Assembly (NCBI GenBank): GCA_019925105.1
Contig: JAHGAU010000024.1
Location: 744,001 to 808,000, forward strand
Source: Niebla homalea
Lineage: Eukaryota > Ascomycota > Lecanoromycetes > Lecanorales > Ramalinaceae
Direction: 5' to 3'
Length of the DNA: 64,000 nucleotides
This document shows positions 55,522-64,000 of this stretch, in pieces. A model generated the notes under the pieces. The model had not been told where the DNA came from, did no database searches, and was given only the letters and a program-made list of their open reading frames with translations. Position numbers and translations under genes: made by a program. How positions within the stretch are numbered: position 1 is the first letter of the stretch; each line of letters opens with the position of its first letter.

Positions 55522-56876
55522 TCACGGTCCCCCTCGCGGTCTTAAACGCCACTTTTGACGCCTCCAGACTGCCAGCCCAATGCCCTCTAATTGGGACTTG
55601 CGCGGGTCGTAATAGGCCTGTACCCGGAGAATTACCTTTCCTTGCGTCCCAGTGATTTCGACTAAGCCACCTAGGCAGATCTGTCCCCGCTTAAGGAACA
55701 AGTGGCCAGGCCGAGTTTGCAATAATGTCTTCTTGAACACAGCATAAGCCATTGCGCCTTCCTCTTTCATTCCTCTCATTTCCAGACGACTCTTCAGGCT
55801 GTCCAAAGTCCCGAGGATCGAGAGCTTATTAGATGGCGTGGCGTCTGATTTTTTGGCATTGGAAATTGGCGGTTCAGTAGAATTGCTCTCAGAAGGCTTC
55901 ATCTCGGGCGGCGTTCTGCTCCCGGTCTTGGGGTTCTGTGGCTCCGTCTCAGTGACAGGTCGTACTATATCATTGAAGTTGATAGGACGCGGTTGCGGGA
56001 GGTGGCCTTGACTCCCCATGTTTCCTTTGACATTGGTGAATTGTTTGCCCTTGGCCAGTTGAAGTTGGAAGAAAGTCTTGGAGCTGGCCCACAAGGATGT
56101 TGCAATCGATGTTGGCCATATCCTGCTTTGCAATCTCCTATAGTGATGCTCCGACAGCGGGCGGGTGCCCAGAGATATGTATTCATCTGCAATCTCAAGA
56201 CTATAAGACGTTAGAAGAGATATACAGCCAGAGGGTGATACTACGTACCCAAATGTTTCGTATTCAGGCGGGGCCGCGTCCGGGTACGTCCAATCCAGCA
56301 AAATCCTTTGGGTCTTCAATGGTGGACCAAGATATTGAGAAAATTGCGGGTCATTACCGACCTCACGCACCAAACTCTCTACTACGGAATCTAATCAAAG
56401 GCTTTAGCGCGCACATTTCGATGTTGAAGATCTCGTGAGATTGTACCGTGGACTTGCTTGACTTTCTTCCTGTCCTTTGCGAAAGCTTGGTAGCTTTGCC
56501 ACTCGGGATCGCTTCCCTTGTAAAAGTACCGTGGCATCTCTTTTGGGATCCATAGGGGCACGAATATGGCATCTTCTGGCATCTCATCCGGCACTACCTC
56601 TTCCCCCGTCTTGATTTTGTCGTGGTCGACTTCCTCCTCCTCGTCTTCCAGAAAAAAGTCAACGATGTTTTTGAACAATAGAATACTCAAGGTGACCTTG
56701 GTGGCAGTCCCCAGCCACGCCCACAATTTTGGTTGTTGAAAGCGGACCGTCAGGGCTGACATGGACTCATCATGGTGGGGGATTGACGTTTGGAAGCCTC
56801 TTCGTGCGCGCGCGAGGTTACTCGGGCGAAAGGCTGACCGGGCGAGGAACGTGAGGGGCCGAAGAGGTCGCGACAT
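55522..56876 (-). CDS. Mitochondrial membrane protein of unknown function
   Basis: Exons 56876-56447, 56390-56249 and 56200-55522 give 416 residues. The introns are 56 and 48 nt (CTAAC branch in the second) with matching phases. The N-terminus (MSRPLRPLTFLARSAFRP..RARRGFQTS) is a strong mitochondrial presequence. A probable transmembrane helix spans about residues 52-75 (AWLGTATKVTLSILLFKNIV), followed by an acidic patch EDEEEEVD. The next part has FVPLWIPKEMPRYFYKGSD. The C-terminal domain, GHLFLKRGQICLGGLVEITG and then VILRVQAYYDP, looks like a beta-rich fold of the Tim44/mL45 kind, but that is a guess. An inner-membrane protein facing matrix or intermembrane space is likely. No named family was recognised. 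Confidence 0.78.
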
Positions 56877-57235
56877 GTGAAAGAGCCAGGCGTTGAGGCG
56901 CCCCCAGCCTCTGCTGCAGATTCATACAACAGATGGTGCAAAGGTGATAGACGAGGCGACAGATGTGGATCAGATGGAGTGGCGGAATTTAGTGATTAAG
57001 GTCGGACCGACTTTTTTCTAATATTAAGGCCAAGGAGAAATAGAAATGTATTAACAGTTATATCTTGGGATATGTCCTTCATGTCACTTCTCGATCATAA
57101 ATCTGATGTTGGACAAATCTTGCGCCAAGCCTGAATGGTACTAGTCAAATATCAGACATCATCCAAGTATTCCGTAGCATCGCATGCTCTCGACCTCAGC
57201 TAGCAGGCCGAAATTCATCGTTATCAGGGCACAAT
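56877..57235. promoter_or_regulatory. Divergent promoter region
   Basis: 359 bp between the start codons of the mitochondrial protein (minus) and the Vps3844-type gene (plus). No specific site was identified. Confidence 0.35.
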
Positions 57236-58459
57236 ATGCAGCTATTCACCGGCTTGGTCTGGGTGACATTTACACTCTGTGCCGACGCTTTAGGGGACAG
57301 TCTCATCTATATCCCTAGCGAAAAACCCTCAGATTTAAGCTCAAGAGCGTCCTCATTATCACCCAATACGGCGAGATTAGTACTTGCTTCACAGCTAGGC
57401 CTCTCCCAATATCATGAGCTTGGAGACGCAGATGAAGAAACGCTGGACATGCTTTCGCAACTCACCACACAAAAGATCTTTGCTCAGCCCGCGACAACAA
57501 GAGAGCTCTTGCTCGTAATTGATGGAGCTGAGCATCAAGAAGGTAACAATTGTCTGCCTAACAACTCTCAATGCAGTAGACTGACTTGTCAATCTAGATC
57601 TCCTCGAGTCCCTCAAACCGGATCATAAACCCCTTTCGATTACCGACAGACGATCAGGATCCACAACGAACCAGCTCATCAAGGACCTACTTCGCCCCTC
57701 AGGCCATCCCAACCTCCCACGTGAAGCAGACCTCGAGATCAAATACATCAGCTACCCAAAGGTAAACCCAGCTCGATTTTCCCTTTACCAAGCCAACCTC
57801 CCATCTCCAAGATCCCCCACTAACCCTCCGCATCCAGGACCTCTCCGCCCTAGCCCCCCTCATCTCCCGCGCCGCCATCATCCTCCTCCCCGCCGCCCAC
57901 ACCACCAACAAACACACCCCCACCCTCTTCTCCTCCCTCCTTACCCAGCAATCCCTCACCCGCCGCGCCGCCGAAGACCCCGACGCCGAGACCCCCTCTC
58001 CCCCCTCGAAGACTCCTCCCCCACCCCACCCTCCTCCTCCTCCTCCAGCGCCGCCCCATCCTCCTCACAAACCGCCTTCCCCGCCCCCAAAAAAGGCCCA
58101 CAACCCCTCTGCCACCCCACCCTCCCCTCCCTCCTCTCCGCCACCCAAAACTGCTCCAACCACGGCCACCCGGCCTTCCGCACGGGAGGCGAAGGCAAGG
58201 CCGATTGCTACAGCTGCCGCTGCACCGCCACGGTCCTCCGCTCCGAGGACGGGGGGACAACGCACCAGAAGACGATCCGCTGGGGCGGCGCGGCGTGCAA
58301 CAAGAAGGATATCAGTATGGCGTTCTGGCTGTTGGCCGGGTTGACCGTGTTTTTGGTGGGCGTGGTGGCGTGGGGGGTGGGGCTGTTGATGGGGGTTGGG
58401 GGGAGGAATTGCCTAGTGTGATTGGGGCCGGTGTGGCGGGGCCGAGGGCGCAGAAGTGA
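57236..58459 (+). CDS. Vps3844-type membrane protein with two apparent frameshifts
   Basis: Exons 57236-57542, 57598-57761 and 57838-58459. A signal peptide covers residues 1-20 (LFTGLVWVTFTLCADAL). The luminal domain has SPNTARLVLASQLGLSQYHE and RELLLVIDGAEH. The C-terminal Cys-rich domain (CHPTLPSLLSATQNCSNHG, ADCYSCRC, WGGAACNKKD) precedes one transmembrane helix (AFWLLAGLTVFLVGVVAWGV) and a tail EELPSVIGAGVAGPRAQK, the signature of the Vps3844/DUF3844 family of secretory-pathway proteins. Exon 3 is not one open frame. The start frame must shift at the C-run 57991-58005 to reach the Cys-rich domain, and again at the G-run 58398-58403 to reach the tail. Each break is as if one base were missing from a homopolymer. 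Without the second shift the protein ends at 58421. Sequencing error or genuine decay are both possible. Confidence 0.75.
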
Positions 58460-59031
58460 AGGGGATGGTAGGGGAGGAAGGAAGTGGGATGAAGTACGTT
58501 GTAGTAGAGGGAAGGGAAGGGAGGGAGGTAGGTTTGGGAGGAGGGTTTGATGGATATGGATTATTCGATTGGCGTTGAATGGGTTCGCGACTTGTATAAT
58601 TGTAGAGATTGATACATCTGAATCTACCCACGTGCTCTATCCGTTGTTTGCTACATCCCATCTTGAATCGATCATGTATAATGGGAAGGTTATCTCAATG
58701 GTCGACTGTACGAACATCATGTTCCTGCTTTGTGGACCATCTAACACCGGTTCTGTCGTGTGCCTCTACCAATAATATGTCTATCTCCAGCGTTACGTAC
58801 GTAGGTGCAAACAAATCCCAACCACCCATCTATCAAGCCCGTTGTCCCTCCACCGGACTTCTGGGTAGCTTAGAATAACCAGCAAGAAAACAAATCAGTT
58901 ATACATTGTTTCCTTGCTCCTCACTGGTTTCCTCCCTATTCTCAGATAAACCCTCCTAAATTCCAGAGCCCTGCTGTGTGGACCTCATCCTCAATCCTTA
59001 CCCCTTATCTTCATGCTCCCCATCCTCAATC
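58460..59031. other. Convergent intergenic region
   Basis: Between the Vps3844-type stop and the Pal1 stop. Short frames only, with a small direct repeat around 58988-59042 (TCCTCAATCCT..CCCCT..ATCTT, twice). Confidence 0.5.
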
Positions 59032-60420
59032 CTAACCCCTAATCTTTAAGCTCCCCATCCTCTTCCTCAATCGCGCCGCGCCGCTCTCACTCCGCTTAAC
59101 CCCATGCTCCCAATCCCTATAACTCTCCCCCGGCGCCGCTTGCCCGGATGCAACGGCAACATCGCCCGTCCGATTACTCATCGTACTCACCTCCCCAGCG
59201 CTGCTGGACCGAGTTTGTAAGCTCGGTCTGGCGCCACCATGGGTGTTACGGCGGGGACCGGTGGAGGGGTTGTTGAAATTGGAGCGGGGACCACCCTGCA
59301 TCTCGATGCCCTCGGAAGTGCCGCGGCGGTGGCCGTGCTTGTGGGATTTGAGGGCTTTCTCGAGGGAGTAGGAGGGTTCGCCTTTGCCTTTGAGGTCGTC
59401 GGGGAGGTAGGTCTGCGTCACACATCAGCTTTGCCACTCACAGATCTTGATATGATGGGGGAAGCTGGAAGGGGGGTTTGGAGGCTCACCACACCGGGCC
59501 ACCGCTTATACGCGCCGCCCTCCGGGTTCTCCTCCCTCATCATGTCGGTCCCCTCCTGGTACCGATACGTTCGCCCGTACCGGTCGCTCTGGCCCGGTGG
59601 CACCATCGCCACGCCGTCTAGTGGATAATGCTTGTCCAGGCTATCCATCACTTTCTCCTTGGGTGTGGCCCGCAGGGCTTCGGCGTTGCTTGCTGCTACG
59701 GCTTCAATGGGCGCGTGCTTGTGGTTTAAGTTCCTGGCCATGAGCATGGCGTCGTAAGGGCCTTCGTGGTGGTAAGCGGCCCCGGCGATGTTGTCCAGCG
59801 AGTCAATACTATCGGCGCCGACGTGGTTCTTACGCCGGAGATGCGGGGAGCGGCTTGCGCGGAGCTCGTTGTGACGGAGCATGTCCAATGGACGGTGGGT
59901 TTGATCGCCGAGGTGGCGGGCTGAGAGGGAGCTTGTTCGGCGGGGGCGGGTCGCTAATTCTGGAGCATTGCTGCCGCCTGTGGTGGTCGAGGCAATGCCA
60001 CCGGTGGAGGTGGGGATCTGAGTCGAGACTTGACTAGTCCGTCTTGAGGTCTGAGGGGTGTAATTTGGGGTCGAATCGCTGAAGTTGGGGAAGCGCTCAT
60101 TGCCGGAGCTTGCGGATTGAGGCGGGGACGGGTAGTTGCTGTTGCGGTAGGGGTTGTTGCTTGAGCGGACGGAGACGGATGGAGCTGTCTTTTCGCTTGG
60201 AGGTTGAGATGAGCGGACGGACGATGAGGCGGCAGGTTTGCGTGGAACATTGTGGCCTGTGGTCGTTACGTGGGAGGTTCCTGGGCCGGTCTCTTCGCTT
60301 GGCTCTGGTGCATTGAGGGGGTCAAGCAGGTAGGTCTTGGCCTAGACAAGTGTTCAGCATTTGCCATCGAATAGTGAACGGTATTGAAAATACCCATTGC
60401 TTGTCTTCCGAGCTCTCCAT
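59032..60420 (-). CDS. PAL1: Pal1-family cell morphology protein
   Basis: Exons 60420-60394, 60341-59490 and 59412-59032 give 419 residues. The first exon encodes only MESSEDKQW, and the introns are 52 and 77 nt, phase 0. Pal1 in fission yeast is a cortical protein needed for cylindrical shape. Its budding-yeast relative Ede1-binding Pal1 works at endocytic sites. Landmarks: TYLLDPLNAPEP near the start, a long Ser/Pro/Thr region, the core RRKNHVGADSIDSLDN and YHHEGPYDAMLMARNLN with APIEAVAASNAEALRATPKE, and TYLPDDLKGKGEPSYSLEKA. The C-terminus is Ser/Arg-rich. The GPYDA..ARN block is highly diagnostic. Confidence 0.9.
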
Positions 60421-60873
60421 CTTGCTCGCGTTGCGTTCACCAATTGGAAGCAGCTTGGTCGAATAATCTGATTAGTAGAGCTGAATGGAGTGCGGTGGAA
60501 AACGTCGTTGTGCTTGCAAGCACTACTTTGCCAAACAATGATAGGTGATGCTAAGGCGATTCTCTGAATTGTCAAAACGAATCAAGTTGGGACTGGTCGT
60601 CAGAAGCTGACGAAGATGTCCTCGTGTCGCTAAAGATTTCCATTCCAAAACGGCCATCCGCTCTTTCGCCTGGTGCCTTGGACTACCGCTCGCTACGACA
60701 TAGTTCTAAGGTACTAAGCAGGCTAGACCTCATTCACTCTTAGCGTACGCCCACGAGCTCCACCGGACGCGAACTCACGATCGAAAACCGACCCCAAGTC
60801 TGGCCTTTCCTGCAATGGGGCGGTAGGTCTTGTTTGAAGTACTCCGTACCGGTAGGGTACATTGTATGTCACG
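60421..60873. promoter_or_regulatory. Divergent promoter region, PAL1 and USB1
   Basis: 453 bp between two divergent starts. No specific element was identified. Confidence 0.35.
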
Positions 60874-62129
60874 ATGCCTCTCGTAGAGTATTCAGATAGT
60901 GAGGGTAGCGATCATCCGGACGAGGGTCATAACAGCACCAATGTCAAAAGGAAGCGCGCCCCTTCTCCACCTGCTGCGATATCAAACCTTCCACCTTTGC
61001 CATCCACCTTCCACGACCGCTACGCTTCCGCCTCTCGCGTTAGTAACACAGACGACCCTTCCCTACACGCGGGACGACAGCGACAGATTCCGCATGTAGA
61101 GGGTAATTGGCCAAGTCATGTGTATATAGAGTGTAGGTATCTCCCCTTCTCGCATTGCTCCAAGCGTGTAAGTGTATATTTGGTGGAAGTAAAGTAGCTC
61201 ATGCGTACGAGGGCTCCCTACCACAGAGCAATACGCACGGTTGCAGTCGATTGTACAGCGAGTCAACGAACAGGCGAGCGATGGCGAAGCAGATGGGCAG
61301 CGCGTGCATAGCCTGCTGAGATCGGATCTTGGGACACCGATGCCTTTGCACATCTCGCTCTCGAGGCCAATTGTCTTGCGAGGCGAGCAGCGGCACGAAT
61401 TTCTGCAGAGCTTGACCACGAGGATTCGGAGACTGGATATTCACCCGTGAGTGTTGTCCCTTTCCTGATCTCTCGGGCTTGATGAAGGCACATCCATGCT
61501 GATAATGATGGCCAGTTTCAATCTTCGTACCGTGCAGAGTCCTGATTGGGTAGCCAATCATGACAGCACGCGCTGGTTCTTAGTCCTCCGGCTTGAGAAG
61601 GACGACGGCGACAGTCTGAGCAAACTGCTCCGGGTGTCTAATCAGACGGCGAGGGAATCTGGACAGCTTAGCTTATATGAAGAGCAGTCACCTTCATCGG
61701 CAGATGGACCAATGCCAGATCGCAAGCAGCGGAAGTTGGGTAGACAGGGTAAGGCTCGTAGGCGTACGCAGCATGATGGAAATTCTGGTGAGAAAGCAGG
61801 AGGTATTGAAGAAGCAGACTTCTCCATGCATTTTCACATCAGCATCGCCTGGACCCTGGCGCCGCCTCGCTCAAAAGAGGAACTACCTGTCCGTGGTTTC
61901 ACTGAGGGTGATAACGCCGAAAAAGGCCTTGATGTGAACATTGCAAATGTAAAAGTGAAGATCGGGAACAACATCAATTCAGTTGATTTAGGTGAGTTGC
62001 GAAATACGGCTGCCAATGGCATACTTGCCTGAGATATCCATTTTAGCGACGGAAATTCGGTTGCTCAGGAAAGACGTGCTTTTGGAATCATTGTACATTA
62101 ACATCGAATTGCCAGCCATTCGAGCATGA
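60874..62129 (+). CDS. USB1: U6 snRNA phosphodiesterase USB1
   Basis: Exons 60874-61132, 61212-61446, 61516-61991 and 62047-62129 give 350 residues with matching phases. USB1 trims and end-modifies the U6 snRNA 3' oligo(U) tail in the nucleus. It is a 2H phosphoesterase and both HxS motifs are present: LHISLS (His133, Ser135) and FHISIAW (His272, Ser274). The N-terminus ([10 protein letters not shown]) and [12 protein letters not shown] are family-like. Intron 1 was set to end at 61211 because that gives [14 protein letters not shown]. The Arg/Lys-rich insert at about residues 222-265 is longer than in yeast Usb1. A convergent neighbour stops 233 bp downstream. Confidence 0.9.
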
Positions 62130-62362
62130 TGTCTGTACAAGCGTCTACGGTGAATTCGCATTGGCGTCGTATTTATCACGTGTCAATTTCTTCGTTTCAA
62201 GGGCTCTGCTACTGTTGAAGAAGCAGCCGTCATGTGCATGCATAATGTCGTCATAGTGTGCTCGTTCTGATATGCCATCTTCACTAAATCTTTGAGGTCA
62301 GAGTGAAAAGCTAGGCCAGTCCCTATCCTCACTACTCTAGGTCTATTGCGCTCCCAGCTCCT

Positions 62363-64000
62363 TCATTCTCCTTTCGCAAATCCATTTGCGGATATCCTCG
62401 CACTCCTCCTCGTTGGCTCATTCGTGGAGCCGATCTTCTCAGACTTGCTTTGCGCGCTGTTCCGAACGGAAGACGGTAACAGTCTGGGAGTTATAGTCAA
62501 GCAGTTGATATCCAGGTATGCGCAGATACTGTTTATCACCAGTACCGCCCAGCGGAAGTAGGCGATCATAGCAAAGATAAAGTATGCCCTTAAGTACCAA
62601 AGCTCCACGCCGGCACTGACAGCGTTGAGTCCCAGAAGTGGCAGATTGCCAAGGACTGCGCCGCCAATCAGGGGAACCAGCATCACCGTCCAAAACGGAA
62701 AAGGTTGCCGGGTCAGATGTGCGAGGATGATCTTTGTCGTCATCCGGCCGAAAACGAATGACATGGTCAGGCAGAAGAGCATCAGTCTATTCTCCCTCAT
62801 TAAAGTCGAGTGAGGTGAGTACAGCCAGCTGCCAATAGCCATGGCGAATACGAAGAAGGGGGTCCATTCGAGGAAGACGGGAGCTAGGGGGAGGTTCCTC
62901 TCGCGCCGCGCTTTTGCAACGTTGTACACACAGGCTGGAATGTGTCCAACTGTCAGGAGGACGACGAGCATAGGGATCCAGATGTCGAGGAGAGAGTAGT
63001 CTCTCAGTATGCTGGAGTAGCCGATGGTGTCGGAAAGGGGCTCATGCCATATGCTCGGACCGAAGTAGCCAGAGACGGCCATCATAGAAGAAGCGATCAT
63101 GAGGCCCTCTATATTAGGTCAACGTGGAAGGCACGGGAGTGCAACTAAGGTATTAGGTACCAGTAGGGCCGTTGAAGTAACCGAGATAAAGCGTGTGAGT
63201 ATGGTATGTCTCCCATGTGGAGAAGAACATAGGTATACATGGTGTTAGAGCGGTGAAAACGCCCTTCGGAGTCGAACCAAGTCCCATAGATGCTGTCTCG
63301 CACAACGAGGCGAGTGTGCAATTGAGGGAGTCAATTCCATGGCTGCAGATCAAGGATTAGCAACCTCAGGGAAGGGAGGTCACAGATCTTACTCGAAGAG
63401 CTCGCCAAGACCGCTAGACTGTCCTGTCCTGCGTGCTTGCTTGCCGTCAATGTTGTCCATTGTCTGGTACCTGATGCCTCATCATAGCCATTAGCCGCTG
63501 CGTTCAAGCCATACTGTGCTCAAGACAATCTGCTCACGTCCACAATCCAAACGCAAAGCTGTAATACAGCCACGTTGGACCCTAGGTTTTGGGCTTCAGT
63601 ATACACAAGCCTAGGGCCCTACACGCGGCGCTTCATCCAACGACTTACCGGTCCTACGAGATCTGGCATGAAGACTTCTAGCAAGCCCACATTTCCGATT
63701 ATGAAGCAGAACCCGATCAATGTAATCATATTCGGTGCCAGCCATAGTGGCATGAGCTCAACGACGGCATTCCACTGTCCTGGTTGTAAGCCCGAGACTG
63801 TGCGGCCTCCTCTGAGATAATTTATACGTAAGGATTTAGGATGTAGTAGGACAGTAGGGATCTGTCGACGCTCGAATATTTGTAACTTTTGAGATGGACC
63901 AGCGCTTCTTCCGAGATGCATTCGTGAACCGCTTCACCTGGCAATTCTCTGCAAATTAGCCTTAATGCCAATCCAAAGAGCAGCAGTCTGCCTGAATTGA
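62363..64000 (-). CDS. CDP-alcohol phosphotransferase (choline/ethanolamine), 5' end beyond window
   Basis: Exons: ..-63828, 63774-63649, 63581-63538, 63470-63393, 63342-63161, 63108-62363. Phases match throughout. It makes phosphatidylcholine or phosphatidylethanolamine from CDP-choline/ethanolamine and diacylglycerol in ER or Golgi membrane. The catalytic signature DG(x2)AR(x8)G(x3)D(x3)D is complete in DGKQARRTGQSSGLGELFDH followed by GID. Upstream parts are YKYSSVDRSLLSYYILNPYW and APNMITLIGFCFIIGN; several hydrophobic helices follow. The reading frame of the first exon stays open to the right edge without an ATG, so the start codon or an upstream exon lies outside. Choline versus ethanolamine preference (CPT1 or EPT1) cannot be told. 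Confidence 0.9.

Noticed and set aside
1..64000. tRNA, rRNA, transposon or viral remnants
   Set aside because: No convincing T-loop/anticodon pair, rRNA core, terminal repeats, transposase, integrase or reverse-transcriptase motifs were seen by eye. A covariance-model and repeat-library search would be decisive.

Overview
This window is eukaryotic and almost certainly from a filamentous ascomycete (Pezizomycotina). Most genes carry several short introns, typically 45-70 nt, with GT..AG ends and CTAAC- or CTGAC-like branch sites. The families present are ascomycete ones: SAS4, Pal1, Vps3844, DUF3807, DUF3659/LEA-type repeats and a DUF8004-like protein. A dothideomycete is my guess, but the sequence alone does not settle it. 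I rebuilt exons by hand from splice signals, reading phase and protein-family fit, so every junction is an inference.

Layout, left to right. 0.4-9 kb: mitochondrial 3-hydroxyacyl-thioester dehydratase HTD2, divergent from a putative mitochondrial protein; a conserved three-exon fungal protein (DUF8004-like); an APC/C subunit CDC26-like gene; and a GPI-anchored cysteine-rich secreted protein. 9.8-15.3 kb: one large 15-exon gene joining a Cys-rich N-terminal zinc site, a GBP-like P-loop GTPase, a RING-like finger and an intact patatin phospholipase domain. 16-22 kb: a Ypt35-type PX protein, SAS4-like silencing factor and glutaminyl-tRNA synthetase. 22.6-28.3 kb: a secreted protein of unknown function, mitochondrial ribosome recycling factor and the ribosome-associated Hsp70 SSB. 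28.7-38.7 kb: RSC4-like double-bromodomain protein, CKS1, a DsbA-like thioredoxin-fold protein and TFIID subunit TAF2.

39.7-43 kb: a decayed gene for a CHAT-protease/NTPase (NLR-like) protein, with nonsense codons, a frame break, a damaged P-loop and Gln in place of the CHAT histidine. 43.6-49.5 kb: DUF3807 protein and a 1577-residue protein with 14 DUF3659-type repeats. 50.8-64 kb: IQ-motif protein, a Ser-Pro-rich small protein, a mitochondrial membrane protein, a Vps3844-type ER/vacuole membrane protein with two apparent homopolymer frameshifts, Pal1, U6 snRNA phosphodiesterase USB1, and a choline/ethanolamine phosphotransferase cut by the right edge.

Most of the window is housekeeping: transcription (TAF2, RSC4, SAS4), translation (GlnRS, SSB, mtRRF), cell cycle (CKS1, CDC26) and lipid metabolism (HTD2, CDP-alcohol transferase). 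The two unusual loci are the GTPase-RING-patatin gene, which is intact, and the CHAT/NTPase gene, which is a relic. Both have architectures reminiscent of innate-immunity or allorecognition proteins. I found no tRNA, rRNA, CRISPR array or recognisable transposon.
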